A DNA stretch of 64,000 nt from Mesostigma viride (GCA_009746045.1 RPFO01000026.1:1403515-1467514), one strand, 5' to 3'. Shown: positions 1 through 12,204, counted from the stretch's first letter. The notes: generated by a model from the letters alone, not told the origin. A program made the numbers and translations.

Positions 1-473
1 CTGCTGCTCGGCAGCCGCGCCGGCTGGGCCGGCTGCGGCGGCTGCGGCTGCAAACCGCCGGCGGACGTGCGGGGCACGGCGAGGGGGATGATGGCACTCG
101 CGCCGCCATCGCCGGCGAGCCTGAGCGTCCCGCCGGTGATGATGGCTTCCGCGCTGAGGCCCAGCACGGCGGGCCTTGCCCGGCCCCGGCGCACGGAGAC
201 CACGTCGCCGTCGCGCAAGAGAGAGATGTCCTGCAACGGAGGGAGGACGAACCCGTCCACGAGAAGTTGGATGCCCTCCGGCTGGGCGGACGCGGCCATC
301 GGGAATTCATGCAGAAGCCTTTGAATGAGGTCGCCTATAAGATGCAGCCGTGACGGGACTAGGTACCAACTTCGGCTGAAGTCTTGGGCGTCGGCCTCCA
401 GGAGACCTGCCTCGAACGTCAGCCTGATTCTTGGCTGCTGACCCGATGAACTCGCGAACGGCGTAGGCGCCAT
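1..473 (-). CDS. COIL: Coilin, N-terminal part (partial at window start)
   Basis: Coilin is the scaffold protein of nuclear Cajal bodies, where snRNPs and snoRNPs mature. An open frame starts at the ATG at 473-471 and runs without a stop to base 1, giving 157 residues. Residues about 15-100 look like the coilin N-terminal self-association domain: an IRLTFEAG opening strand, then SWYLVPS, a helix IGDLIQRLLHEF, then LLVDGFVLPPLQDISLLRDGD followed by VSVRRG. The block VDGFVLPP followed by a Leu-x-Asp-x-Asp segment is the clearest coilin signature and resembles plant coilin. After residue 100 the chain becomes low complexity (Pro/Gln/Ala), as in the disordered middle of coilin. The C-terminal Tudor-like part would lie outside the window. 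No intron is seen in this stretch. The family call rests on remembered motifs, not on a search. Confidence 0.8.
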   Translation of the reverse strand, partial: MAPTPFASSSGQQPRIRLTFEAGLLEADAQDFSRSWYLVPSRLHLIGDLIQRLLHEFPMAASAQPEGIQLLVDGFVLPPLQDISLLRDGDVVSVRRGRARPAVLGLSAEAIITGGTLRLAGDGGASAIIPLAVPRTSAGGLQPQPPQPAQPARLPSS

Positions 474-1348
474 TGCAGCCAAACTACACACACATAAATC
501 CAGCAATCAGCTGCCTACACATGTGCGGTAATCACGGCTCCACCCTTGGCGGGCCGGAGCTGGGACAGCATGAAGCGCATCCACGAGGAGGAGCGATGCG
601 AGAAATTACACGGGGTGAAATGTGTCACGAGTCTTCCTCAAGCTGCATTCACCCAGAAACCTGAACTACTCTAAAACGCAGTCTACTTTACATAACATTA
701 TCAGGAGTTTCATCCATCGTATTTGTTAATCAAAGTTGCCGTTTGTTGCGGCACATCTGCGCCACTAGCGACGAAACCGCCATGGCCGTGTTTCGCGACA
801 TTCTTTTCCCGGCAGTTCGATCTAGTACAAGTAGAGAGATATGAACCAGGTCAGGACCAGGTCTTTGCTTGCCGCTTGGCGTTCAATAATTATCTCATCA
901 ACCTGGGCAGGGTCCGTATTCAAGGGTCGTACCCCGAATGACTCTCTGCGGCCCATGTGCGGCGTGGGAAACAACTGAACTGAACTGAACCCCGCATGTA
1001 CAATTGCACAGTCATGGCGCGCATGCCGCAACTCCGCACATCCGCAAGCGAACTGGCACCTCGCAGCACGCCGCGCCGCGCCGCATGCAAGCTTGTTGTT
1101 GTTGTTGTTGCCCACGTCCCCACGCCGCACATGGGCTAACGACCGAGGGCCAGAACACTGAACAGCATGCCAGAGCACTGAACTACCTAGTCTATTATTT
1201 CTGACGATTAGTAGTACAAGAATGGTATGGTAGTAGTTGATATTATCCACGCGTCTGCTGCCCATGTGCAACAACAACAACAAAAGTTGGCGAGTTGGCG
1301 TGGGCAGCCAATAACAACAGCTGCTGCGCGTCTAGAAGCTTCTAGAAG
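474..1348. other. Intergenic, 5' side of coilin; no gene seen
   Basis: No supported gene. It must hold the coilin promoter, but no convincing core element can be named. Around 1084-1110 there is a short TTG run and around 1266-1285 a CAA run. With their flanks they form a loose inverted repeat about 200 bp apart. Confidence 0.5.
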
Positions 1349-2469
1349 TAGGGTTGTACCGAATAGCGTTTTGGCTTGCCGAATCGGATACTCGGACCAG
1401 GGGGGTGCCCCGAACCCGATGCCGAATATATTTGGAGCCTCCCGATACCGATACCGAATATGTTCGGAGCTGAAGGGCCCTTCCCGAATCGAACACCGAA
1501 TAGTTCTCCGAACTACACCCTCCGCATTGGTAGTTTTACTAAATAATTATGAGGCTGGGCGCCGGCCAGCTGCAAACGATAAATAAAACAAAAGAATTTT
1601 AATTAACTAATTCCCGAGTGTACTGACCTGTAGTTTTTGAAGCTACCAAACAAATAAAGAAAGTGTAAATAAATAATTTGACTGCCAAGAGCGCTTCTTT
1701 TGCGGTAAAAAACAAAGAAATATTAAATCTCTGGCTGAAAAATGTGCTTTTACTAGCCGTAAGAGCAGTGCATCCGGCTGGGTTATACAAAACAAACAAA
1801 GAATTATTAAATTTCGCAGCCGGTTTAACGGTTGTTCGGTAACCAAACAAACAAACTAATAATTAATTAATTGGGCGGACACAGTAACACTTTCAACCAA
1901 TAAAACGCTAATGTCTAATTCCGAAGGGCCTTTTGGCCGAACTGAATTAAAACTACCAATGCGGGGGGTGTATTCGGACGCCGATCGAATAATGACGACA
2001 GTAGCTACTATAACGTATTAGGTAGACAACTTGTATCATTTATATTAATGAGACTTATATTAATTATTTTGTATCAATTATATATTGAGATACACTTAGG
2101 CTCTTAGTGTTTAATACTTTAGACGAGCACAGTTGCCTTCCCTGCATAGTGCATTCAGCTTTTGGGCGTTGGCCTAACTCTGAGTCGGCGGAGGCATGAC
2201 CGCGCCAGCTGGTGAGTGGAGGCTGGAGGCTGCGCCGCCCGCTAGTAGGGGTACTACTATTCGATATTCGGAACTACGAATATATTCGTCGAATAGTAGG
2301 GTGTCCCGATTTCGATACCGAACATATTCGGAAGTAGAGCTTGCCTCCCGATACCGATACCGAATATGTTCAGACGGACAGACCGTTCTCCGTATACTGA
2401 ACATATTCGGTGTTCGGTTCGGTATTCGGGGGATATTCTGTATTCGGAACACTATTCGGTACAACCCTA
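1349..2469. mobile_element. Non-autonomous hAT-type DNA transposon
   Basis: The ends are terminal inverted repeats reading TAGGGTTGTACCGAATAG inward on both sides. They are flanked by an exact 8-bp target duplication TCTAGAAG (1341-1348 and 2470-2477). An 8-bp duplication and a TIR starting TAGGGTTG are typical of hAT elements. Subterminal regions (about 1380-1520 and 2260-2460) are packed with short palindromes of the CCGAATATATTCGG kind, likely transposase-binding repeats. The AT-rich middle (about 1560-2110) has no transposase reading frame, so the 1.12-kb element must have been mobilised in trans. Confidence 0.85.
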
Positions 2470-2678
2470 TCTAGAAGCATGCAGCTCTAGCTGCCCAGCT
2501 GCTAGCAGTTGAGTTGGGTTGAGTTCAGCTGCTAGCAGAAGGCAAGCAACGACTGACACTCGGGCATACAAAGTTACAAACCTTTTGGTCATGGCGTCTT
2601 GTTTGCCAGCGTAAAAACATAAAAATGCGTTGCTTCAAATCTGTTCCACCCGGCAACCCGCTGCATGCGGCATTATCA

Positions 2679-2879
2679 GGCGGAGCCAATTTTCGGAAGA
2701 ACCGTCAGGTTCGCCAGAATTGGCGAAGCTTATAAGGCCGTACACGTGAGAAAACATAGGAATAGGGGATGAAAATCCGTCAATCCATCCATACATACAT
2801 CCATCCATACATACATCCACCGAATTTGTCCCGAATTTGCAAGCATAAGGGTGAGGTTCTTCCGAAAATTGGCTCCGCC
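2679..2879. repeat. 25-bp perfect inverted repeat, 150-bp loop
   Basis: The arms are 2679-2703 (begins GGCGGAGCCAATTTTCGG) and 2855-2879 (its exact reverse complement). The loop holds an AT-rich (CATACATC)-like tract. No clear target duplication flanks it, so it may be a small foldback/MITE or just a hairpin. Immediately downstream (2978-3035) an 18-bp stretch around GTGCGATTGATTGCGCAA is repeated. Confidence 0.6.
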
Positions 2880-3249
2880 GTAGAGTTTCAACGGGCAAGT
2901 TGCAAACACGCACGTTACTTGATACCGTAAGAAAAAGCCAGTGTTTTCTGGTTTTGTGAGTGTTCTTGGGGGTCGATATCGAAAGCGCGATTGATTGCGC
3001 AAGGGTTAGATGTTGAAAGTGCGATTGATTGCGCAATTGATGCCCTACCAACATAATGGCCGGCCTTTGTAGATGGACTCCTAGGCTGTCATTGGATACT
3101 CATACTTTCCTGTCTTTGGCATGGTAGTAACTCATTGGTCACGCACTTCTTTGTAACTACCTCGATAGTCGCAGTAGCGAAGAAGCCATCTGCCCTTTCC
3201 TCAGTATTGCTGTCTGTGTATGCTAGATTGAGCTCCCATACGTGCCTGA

Positions 3250-5116
3250 ATGGAGAACAAAGGCGAGACGCCCGTAGACATCGCCACCGTCATGCGAGAT
3301 ATCGCCGCTAAAGCTAGCGAAGTCGAGCGCCTGATCGGCACTGGAAGGTTTGCCGAAGCGCTTAAGTCGTCTTTGGCTGATCCACCTTTGAGTATCTCAG
3401 ACCAACAATGCAAGGTAATGGGGTGACCCGATACGTTGCAGCGTGTGTTCTTCATCAAATCGTGCCATCGGGACCTGGCAAATGCAGAAAGTCTATAGGT
3501 AACTATAACCTGAAAGCTTTGCTGAAAGCGGATTAAATAACCTTACATCGTTACCGATGCTTTCCACGTATTCTCGCATGCAGACGGCCAACTTCGCTGC
3601 TGTCTACAGTGCTCTCTTGTCGCTCAAAGCCGAGAAGGACATCGATGCCGCTTTGGCGATCCTATCGGTGGATGAATACGATGTTCTCATGAAGTGAGTG
3701 ATTGCTCGTGCTCCTTCAGTGACGCACTGTTGCTCCGTGTGTGTGTGTTTCCCCCCCAATTGAACCTCCATGTAGGCAACATCTGTGTGGCGAGCTCTGC
3801 AATGAGCAGGTGCTCCTCAGAAACTCGATCTGCATCATGCCTGAACAAACAAACTCACCATGGTGGCACATTCTTGTTTATCTCTCGTGCAAATGGCAGT
3901 TTCAGCACGCGATCAGTTTTCAGCGCGCCATGATGCCCATGTTTCTTCTACTGATTTCTCCTTTTACTCACTGTCCTGCCAGTATAGTAAGCTTGTTAGC
4001 TTGCCCAAACTGTATTGCTTTGGATGACATAGTCACCGACCATTGATCCCCAAGCCCCCTCCCGGAGCCCATTACAAGCCCATGAAACAAGCCCCCTCCC
4101 GGAGCCCATTACAAGCCCTTCCCAGGCCGTTACTGCAAGAAGGCATGCTTGTGCGCATCTTCCTTTCACCACAGGTGCCCTCTATCGTGCCTTGCATTCC
4201 CAATTGCCTTGTAGAGCCATGGCTCCTTTTAAACATGTCCACTAAAAAGTATATATATATCTTTACGAGTGCAATGTTTGGCATCCATCCGTACAACGGT
4301 AAAGGGTCGGCGGTCCGCCCTGATGTATCAGTAATTGTTACTGAAAAATCTTAGATGTAAGGATCTTGGAGGTTTTAAGAATGAGGATTTCATCGGCCTC
4401 AAAGACCGGGAGTTGTCACCCCCGACATGGCCTCTGCTCTGGTAGCCAATACCAACGGTATCCAGCGACCCGAGAAAGGTGCAAAACAGTTATGATGTAG
4501 TGATATATCCCAGCATAGACAGGGGTACACGAGGGTATCCCTACCATGAGTAGCATGGAATGTTGTGACCTTGACCCTGCCATGGGCGGATGGGCCATCT
4601 TGACCCTGCCACGGGCCATCACTGCGTAACGGTGCAAGCATACTAAAATGTTGTTGTCACGATCATGGTTGGACTGCCATGACGGCAACTTGCTCCGGAC
4701 CTTTCCTTGTGCATGACTTGCATGTCTTCATTCCCACCTCCCTTTTTCCTTCACGTTTTTCTCTCGCCACTCTTTCCCCACTCCTTCCTGCCTCCCACCG
4801 TCTTCCCAACCTTTTTTCATCTCTTATCTTTTTATCTTGTAATTCATCTTCTCTTTTCCACTTGTCTTTTCATCTTCTCCTCCCCGTAATTATCTGTGCC
4901 TGCCTGTCCACGTGCTCCTTCCTCCTTCTTCCTTCCCCCTTCCCTCTTCCCCCTTCCCCCTTCCCCCTTGCCCCCTCCCCCAGGTACCTCTACCGCGCGC
5001 TGTCCATAGGGGAGAGCAACACGTCGGCCATCTGCTTTCGCCTTCATGAGAAGCTCACGGAGAAGGCCGGCGTGGGCACCATCATCCGCGCGCTGTCATC
5101 CGGCACGTCCGTCTGA
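3250..5116 (+). CDS. ARPC5: ARPC5, Arp2/3 complex subunit 5 (p16-Arc)
   Basis: This is the small subunit of the seven-protein Arp2/3 complex that nucleates branched actin filaments. It links ARPC4 and ARPC1 in the complex. Exons: 3250-3414, 3584-3693 and 4984-5116. Introns begin GTAATG and GTGAGT and end CAG; phases 0 and 2 match, giving a 134-residue protein (animal ARPC5 about 151, plant about 132). The N-terminal helix, ALKSSLADPP and DQQCKTANFAAV correspond to plant ARPC5. DEYDVLMKYLYRALS and FRLHEKLTEKAGVGTIIR are the strongly conserved C-terminal helices. The first ATG of the frame is used. The second intron (3694-4983) holds a duplicated block about 4043-4118 and ends in a long C/T tract. 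Identification is confident from family motifs. Confidence 0.93.
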
Positions 5117-7600
5117 CCGGTGATACCTGCCGCATGGGCGGGCACGACCGCCCGCGTTGTGATTCAGCCTTCTTATGGATGCAGCTGGCGTGATTGTCCA
5201 TTTATGCCATCCGGCGCGTCCGTGTGACGTCGCTGAATAGCTCCAGTCTCCGCTCAATAGCTCAGTAGCTTGCAGCGCCGGCGCATCACGCCACATGGGT
5301 GCACATGATCGCCAGCTCGTGATTGGCAAGCAGGTGTGATCGTCAGGCACCGGCAACGGGCAGCGAATTGTGTTCGTTACTTTGCTGGGGACTGGCAGCT
5401 GACACGATTGTCAAATATTACAGGTGACAAGCGTATGGCATGATGGCAGCATGAGGGGGAGCCCCACGGCTGAAAGCGACCTGCATGGCTGTACGTTGTT
5501 CTAATGTGGCTGGCCTTGGTTCCACATTTGGCTGTGGTTCCATGCATGCCATCCTTTCAGGGCCCACTTACGGCCTCAACATTTGCTCCGGCATGACCCG
5601 GCTTACGTCCCTGGATGACCTTTCGGTTGTGGCGTGTTGGACGAGCTGTGATGACGCATTTTCTTTTAGGTGGCACGGGTGCTTTTAGGTGCCTTTTTCT
5701 TTTAGGTGGCACGGGTGATGTTGTGGGCACTGTGATGGCCCATTGTACGCACCATTGCTAAATCTGCTGACAGTGGGATCAGCTTGTTAGGTTGCAGGAT
5801 AACCGGCTGCTGGAGTGGGCAGAAAGGACGGGCGGTTCTTGTTGGAATTCAGCAAACGCCGTCCTGGTTGGGAATGTCATCAAGGTGAGGGCAATGCAGA
5901 AATGGGACGGCTGGTTTTTGGAGGCGAGAGTAGGGATGGAGCCATGCACCCGATCACAGCAGTGTTCAGAGGTAGAAGTCTTCCACTGCTGTGCAGCAAT
6001 TGACTGGTGTTCATTGATGCATGGCAGCAGTGCGCCTTGGATTATTGTATCTGTTTGCTACCTTGGATTATAAACTTGGTTGTGTTGAACTGAACTATTG
6101 GGACAAATCACGGATTGTGCCAGCTGGAGTGCTGACGTTAGAGGGTTCTAGCTTGTGTTTGTTTTCACTTTCGATTTCGTTTTCGGTCGGTTGTTTATCG
6201 TTATGTCAGATGTCAGATGTTCAGGATCAGTTTTTAAAAGTAACGGGATTACGGGAAATAACGGTCATTTTTTTCAGGTTTTTCGCCTTTGTTTCGGCCA
6301 TAATGTGACTTTTTCAATTTCGCCCTTGATTTCTGGGTACGTGGCAAGTGCTGAAGGCATATGAAGAGGCAGATGCCAACGCAAGATCAGTTGTCGTTCG
6401 AAGGCTCGAAGCCCGTACGTCACGTGCGGTAAGCCTGTTGCAATTTTCGACCCCCGACCCGTTTGTTGGCGACCCGGGCCGTTGTCGCTAACATGTCATT
6501 ATGTCATCTCCTCTGACAGACGGTCATCAATAAGAAAATCTCAAGGAGACAACCAGCGCAGGCCAGAAATCGGGAGAATCCTGACCATACATGGTAGCTC
6601 GAGCCTGCCGTTATAACCCATGGCCCCGAACTCCTCCGAGACAAAGGGCACCACGTACCCGGTGGTGCCCGATGTTGCCATAGCCCGTGAGCTTGGCCCG
6701 CTCAGCCCGATCGATCCGACACGCCGAGTAGCCCGCGCCGCCTGGGATGCACCAACCACATGGCTAACTTCCAGCGTGCATAGCACGCGCAGCCTGCATT
6801 AGATGCACCAACCACATGGCTAAGAGCCATGCAAGGGGCAAGCCAAAGAAACGTCAATGAGTGCATGCAAGTGCCGGCCACCTCCCTCAAAGTCCAGAAC
6901 CACGATGTCAGGTCGGTGGTTGGGGGAGTACTTATAAAGCCGCGCCGTCCGCATCCTCAGACTGGATGTTCGCGGGGGGGGGAAACATACGGACCGGACC
7001 ATGGCGAGCACCAACGTCAGGAGGACCGTGTGCAAGTACAAGTACCAATTCTGACAAGTTGGCCACCCATGCGCATGACAGGTAGGGGGTCCCACCCAGG
7101 CCTGCCCACAGCTACCACACTGAGGTCCGCCCTGTGGGAACAAGAGGTTGCGGGGCAAACAGTTGGTGTCGCAGTGCCAGTGCGCCACCGGAAAGTGACT
7201 GGGCGCCAGCTAGGACAAATGGGGGGGCCATAGGGAGAGCGCGGAGGTAACCCGAGCCCACACTCCGCAACGAGAGTGAGAACAGCCACGCACGACCCTG
7301 GGCATTGAGGTCATCAGAAAGAGCCATGGATCCAATCCGCCGTCATTGTGCAGAATGCCCGCGCGTAGGTTTTCTGGTGTTTATATCGATGGCGTGGGCA
7401 GGGAATGCTGCGGGGCCGGGATACCTAGTACGGTGGCAACCGAGCTAGGAGTGCCCTGAGGAAGGCGGCGTATATGTTGGGCAGCGGCCTGCTCAAGCGG
7501 TGCGGATGGTAGTGCAGGCCTGCTGGATCTCAGCATAACTCATATGGATCCTGGATGGCGGTGATGAAAGGGTAGGAGCCCTATATATATTAAAAAATAA
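5117..7600. other. Intergenic after ARPC5; no gene recognised
   Basis: Short open frames exist but none looks like a protein family or has splice support. Visible features: a decayed copy at about 5204-5230 of the ARPC5 end (CATCCGGCxCGTCCGT), a repeated CTTTTAGGTGGCACGGGTG at about 5664 and 5697, a duplicated ATGCACCAACCACATGGCTAA at about 6747 and 6801, and a minus-strand piece of the dispersed CTCGAGCTACC repeat at about 6540-6610. Confidence 0.5.
6540..6612 (-). repeat. Dispersed CTCGAGCTACC repeat, right half
   Basis: Read on the minus strand it runs GGCTCGAGCTACCATG ... GGTTGTCTCCTTGA. It matches segments at 10168-10238, 20120-20177 and 59788-59850 on the plus strand. Confidence 0.7.
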
Positions 7601-7629
7601 TATTAATTAAATCCTTTACGTTAACTTAT

Positions 7630-7792
7630 ATATATTAAAAATATAATTACTTACAACAGAGTGAAATCACTCAAACCAAAGCAAACGCCCAGCTATAAAC
7701 CTATATACAGAGCCATGTCAAAGCTCTATACTACGATAAGACCAATGGAAACGCCTAACGGGAGGAACCTAATAGCCCTGCTGCACCGCAAA
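7630..7792 (-). mobile_element. Short interspersed element SINE-1, copy 1
   Basis: About 160 bp. On the minus strand it starts near TTGCGGTGCAGCAGGGC and ends in an AT-rich TTATATTTTTAATATATA tail. It is nearly identical to the element at 51904-52060, which has a clean target duplication. No target duplication could be fixed for this copy. It has no pol III box that I trust. Confidence 0.65.
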
Positions 7793-8129
7793 ATCAGCCC
7801 GCGTACGGCGGAGCATGATGTCAGCCATGGCCCGAGTCAGCGCCACCGACAAGCGCTGACGCCAATATGACGTCCAGGTCCGCGCCGACCATGGGGCCCG
7901 CTGGCCCTCCAGGTCCAGCCGGTCCTCCCGGAGCCGGCAACACTCCTTGAAGAAGGCGGAGGTCAGCCCTATATATACACAATCGGAAATCAGAAAATAC
8001 ATAACTTTCCCCACTGAGTCCACCCATCAAGTGCGAGGACGCGGATGGAGCCGCCAGGTCTTCCGGTTCACCCATGCAACCACCGCCCCGAAATTACCGT
8101 CATGCTTGACTACGACGGGTACGGGTTGC

Positions 8130-9990
8130 CACCGGCCTGCTCATCGGGTTCCACCGGCCAGCGTTTATTGCTGCGCGCCATCGATCGTCGACTGTATATG
8201 AGCTAGGGCTCCCAGGCAGTAGTGCGGACTGCGGAAGGCACCACCCGACCATTCCCCCTTCAGCTGACCACGGGGTGTCCTGTCCCCATGGATATCTGTA
8301 CTAATTCATTATTGTCGTGGACCAAGTCATGCGCCGGGCACGTGCGCGCTTTACGTATACTGCCTGGCTGGGGTTCGAGACTTCGAGCCCGGCTTGGACA
8401 TCCTTAACGAGCGAGAGCACGTCGGCGGGGTTGGCACTGGCTACCGCCTGGCCGACCTGATTTATGCGGACGACACCACCGGCTCATCGCGCGCCCCGAG
8501 CACATTCAGACCTGGCTGGACTGTCTGGGCTTGGGGGCGAGGGCGGTGGGTTTGGAGATGAGTGTCAAAACTGAGGCGATCGATGCCATTTGATTGGGGC
8601 CTCCAGTCGCCCAACGCTGCCGCGACTGCTTGACGGGACGGAGGTCCGTGGTTCCGTGATCGCTTCAAACTGTTGGGGAGCATGCTCCCCGACACCGCCG
8701 ACGGACGATGTGGACATCCGCATCGGCCTGGCCTGGGCCAGGCTCCGTTCGCTCAACACCTCTACTGGCGCTCGAAGGGCAGGCCTGGGCGTCGAGCACC
8801 GCAAGCGCATGCTCTTCAAGGTCCTCGTCCTAGCAAGGTGCTTGTACATATGGCGCCGAGACCGGCGTGGACACTCACGGACGTACACACTGGCGGCTAA
8901 GCTAGAAGGCACAGTTTACAGGATGCTCCGATAGGTCCTGAATGTAGGGCTTTCCAAGCGGCATAGGTCATTAGAGTCTTTGTATCAGGGTATGCCTCAT
9001 ATTTCGGACGATCTCGATTAGGCAGCGTAGGATAGCATTTGTAGGACATCTTGCTCGCACTAGCCAGGTCCGGACACCGCCCTTAATTGGTCTGGCCGGC
9101 CCCCAGCGCCACTTGGCCAATTACCAGGGCGGCATATCTTGACCTGGCCCGTGGCCCCAAGGCCGACATTCCTAGGAAGCTATAGGCAAACCTGCCATGA
9201 ACTACTACGTCTACACCCAGATGTTGCTGGCCGACCTAGTGGTCCCAGCTCAGTTTGAACACCGCATCCACTCCCTCTCCCTTCTTTGGACTGCCATGCA
9301 GAACAAGAAGCGGTGGCAGAAGATTGTCCAGGCCGGGCTCCAGCTAGGCGCACACGCCAGCCCCGGCCTGTGGGCAAGCCACCTCCCCCCAAGAGGAAGG
9401 GGCGTTTTGCTGAGTTACTAGTGTAGTTAAGATTTTCTTTAATACTAGAAAGAGCTTTAAAGGAGTTAGGTTAGTTAGTTCGATTCCGCGGCTTCGTCCA
9501 CCTCCATCCACTGATCCAGCAAGGAATATGTTCCCTTCAAAGAACAGCTGGTAGAGGACATGAGGGGCCTACTAGGCCTCTCCGTGATTTGGAAGATGAT
9601 GATGGACATGCAAGGCCAAGTGGGCCCAGGTCATAGAGGACATTAACGAGCCCCCCCCCGTGGGGAAGCGCCCGCGTCAGTGTGCAAACCCGCGGGAGGC
9701 ACGCCAGACATGCAGCTCCCCTAGGGTACCTAGCGTGGTGTTGTTTAGATAGATGTTGTAGTTAGTGATGTTGTTTAGATAGATGTTGTAGGTAGCTGAT
9801 AGTAGATAGATTAGACCGGTAGGACGGTTTGCACCCATCAATCCATCCATCGGATCACCCTGATCTAGTCCGTGACTCCCCAACGGGAGCACGAGTCTAA
9901 TTAATTAATAAATTAAGGAATATGTGCTACATGATCTCCCAACGGAGGCATGATGTTATAATTTAATTTAATTTTAATTTAATGCATGTT
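8130..9990 (+). pseudogene. 5'-truncated LINE, reverse-transcriptase 3' half, decayed
   Basis: The sequence matches the C-terminal half of the reverse transcriptase of the LINE at 38642-43797 at high identity. It covers the AFIAAIRRLY region, the YADDTT catalytic motif around 8450-8485, the later LLGS and AWTL segments, and the Pro/Lys C-terminus near 9420. Several stops and frameshifts break it. The 3' tail is split by a younger insertion at 9532-9914 and resumes at 9926 with the hairpin TCTCC-CAAC-GGAGG and a TTTAA-rich tail to about 9985. The 5' limit near 8130 is approximate. Confidence 0.8.
9532..9914 (+). mobile_element. LINE 3' fragment, CCAT-tail family, with TSD
   Basis: This is a 383-bp 5'-truncated insertion flanked by an 11-bp duplication AAGGAATATGT (9521-9531 and 9915-9925). 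It contains the C-terminal coding remnant seen in other copies ([17 protein letters not shown]), a short CCAT run, the hairpin CTCCC-CAAC-GGGAG and an ATTA-rich tail. It sits inside the tail of the older LINE copy at 8130-9990. Confidence 0.85.
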
Positions 9991-10699
9991 GTGTGTCGCA
10001 CCTGGAGGTATGACTGCATGCTCACTTCGATCTACCGACCATGCAAGTAGTCAGTCATATATGCAGTACTTTATATGCACTAAACACATTTTACTCCGCA
10101 CCGCGCGATCTATTATATACCTCTTATTATAGACAGTTGTCTCATAAAACAAGCAAGATTGCATGAGCAGGCTCGAGCTACCATGGTCCGGATTCTCCCG
10201 ATTTCTGCATGGCCTGCGCTGGTTGTCTCCTTGATGAGATTGCATGATATTTAAAAATCACAAGTTGCTTGAACATGTTGTGGTATAGCACTTGAAGCTT
10301 ACCTCGAAGTATACACCCTGTTACTGATATAGATGGTTCTATATAGCTAGCTCAGTCAATGGTCTTTTCTTTCGTCTTCACTTTCACTTTGTCAATCAAT
10401 GTTAGAACATATGCTAGGAGCGTACCTTTTCTACTAATTCTACTTTGTTTTCTGTCTAGCAATATTTAATTTGCATTTTCCAGCAGCCTCCTACATACTC
10501 TCAACGTCGCTTCCCAGCTCTACCGGTCGGGATGCCTCCACACACCTTTGGTAACCCTTGTTAACATGCATCTTTGGGCTGCATGCTCCCTCTTCGTCAC
10601 TTCTACTTGTAAGTAAGTTCTCACACCTCACACACTAGGCCTGTTTTTTTTTTTGTGTGTGTGTGTTGTCATGTTGTTGTTGTTGTCATGTTGTACGTC
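9991..10699. other. Intergenic; no gene seen
   Basis: Apart from the dispersed repeat at 10168-10238 and T/GT-rich sequence running into the GGT array, nothing recognisable. Confidence 0.5.
10168..10238 (+). repeat. Dispersed CTCGAGCTACC repeat, right half
   Basis: Begins GCAGGCTCGAGCTACCATGG and ends GGTTGTCTCCTTGATG. It is shared with 6540-6612 (minus), 20120-20177 and 59788-59850. Confidence 0.7.
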
Positions 10700-12204
10700 G
10701 TGGTGGTGGTGGTGGTGGTGGTGGTGGTGGTGGTGGTGGTGGTGGTGGTGGTGGTGGTGGTGGTGGTGGTGGTGGTGGTGGTGGTGGTGGTGGTGGTGGT
10801 GGTGGTGGTGGTGGTGGTGGTGGTGGTGGTGGTGGTGGTGGTGGTGGTGGTGGTGGTGGTGGTGGTGGTGGTGGTGGTGGTGGTGGTGGTGGTGGTGGTG
10901 GTGGTGGTGGTGGTGGTGGTGGTGGTGGTGGTGGTGGTGGTGGTGGTGGTGGTGGTGGTGGTGGTGGTGGTGGTGGTGGTGGTGGTGGTGGTGGTGGTGG
11001 TGGTGGTGGTGGTGGTGGTGGTGGTGGTGGTGGTGGTGGTGGTGGTGGTGGTGGTGGTGGTGGTGGTGGTGGTGGTGGTGGTGGTGGTGGTGGTGGTGGT
11101 GGTGGTGGTGGTGGTGGTGGTGGTGGTGGTGGTGGTGGTGGTGGTGGTGGTGGTGGTGGTGGTGGTGGTGGTGGTGGTGGTGGTGGTGGTGGTGGTGGTG
11201 GTGGTGGTGGTGGTGGTGGTGGTGGTGGTGGTGGTGGTGGTGGTGGTGGTGGTGGTGGTGGTGGTGGTGGTGGTGGTGGTGGTGGTGGTGGTGGTGGTGG
11301 TGGTGGTGGTGGTGGTGGTGGTGGTGGTGGTGGTGGTGGTGGTGGTGGTGGTGGTGGTGGTGGTGGTGGTGGTGGTGGTGGTGGTGGTGGTGGTGGTGGT
11401 GGTGGTGGTGGTGGTGGTGGTGGTGGTGGTGGTGGTGGTGGTGGTGGTGGTGGTGGTGGTGGTGGTGGTGGTGGTGGTGGTGGTGGTGGTGGTGGTGGTG
11501 GTGGTGGTGGTGGTGGTGGTGGTGGTGGTGGTGGTGGTGGTGGTGGTGGTGGTGGTGGTGGTGGTGGTGGTGGTGGTGGTGGTGGTGGTGGTGGTGGTGG
11601 TGGTGGTGGTGGTGGTGGTGGTGGTGGTGGTGGTGGTGGTGGTGGTGGTGGTGGTGGTGGTGGTGGTGGTGGTGGTGGTGGTGGTGGTGGTGGTGGTGGT
11701 GGTGGTGGTGGTGGTGGTGGTGGTGGTGGTGGTGGTGGTGGTGGTGGTGGTGGTGGTGGTGGTGGTGGTGGTGGTGGTGGTGGTGGTGGTGGTGGTGGTG
11801 GTGGTGGTGGTGGTGGTGGTGGTGGTGGTGGTGGTGGTGGTGGTGGTGGTGGTGGTGGTGGTGGTGGTGGTGGTGGTGGTGGTGGTGGTGGTGGTGGTGG
11901 TGGTGGTGGTGGTGGTGGTGGTGGTGGTGGTGGTGGTGGTGGTGGTGGTGGTGGTGGTGGTGGTGGTGGTGGTGGTGGTGGTGGTGGTGGTGGTGGTGGT
12001 GGTGGTGGTGGTGGTGGTGGTGGTGGTGGTGGTGGTGGTGGTGGTGGTGGTGGTGGTGGTGGTGGTGGTGGTGGTGGTGGTGGTGGTGGTGGTGGTGGTG
12101 GTGGTGGTGGTGGTGGTGGTGGTGGTGGTGGTGGTGGTGGTGGTGGTGGTGGTGGTGGTGGTGGTGGTGGTGGTGGTGGTGGTGGTGGTGGTGGTGGTGG
12201 TGGT
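10700..12204 (+). repeat. Perfect (GGT)n array, about 501 units
   Basis: 1505 bp of uninterrupted GGT trinucleotide. It produces giant artificial reading frames (polyGly, polyVal, polyTrp; polyPro and polyHis on the other strand) that are not genes. The G-rich strand could form quadruplexes. The absence of a single variant in 1.5 kb implies very recent growth or an assembly collapse or expansion. Confidence 0.97.

Noticed and set aside
4679-5116. 145-codon single-exon gene at the end of ARPC5
   Set aside because: Its first two thirds are C/T-rich intron; only the part from 4984 on is ARPC5 exon 3.
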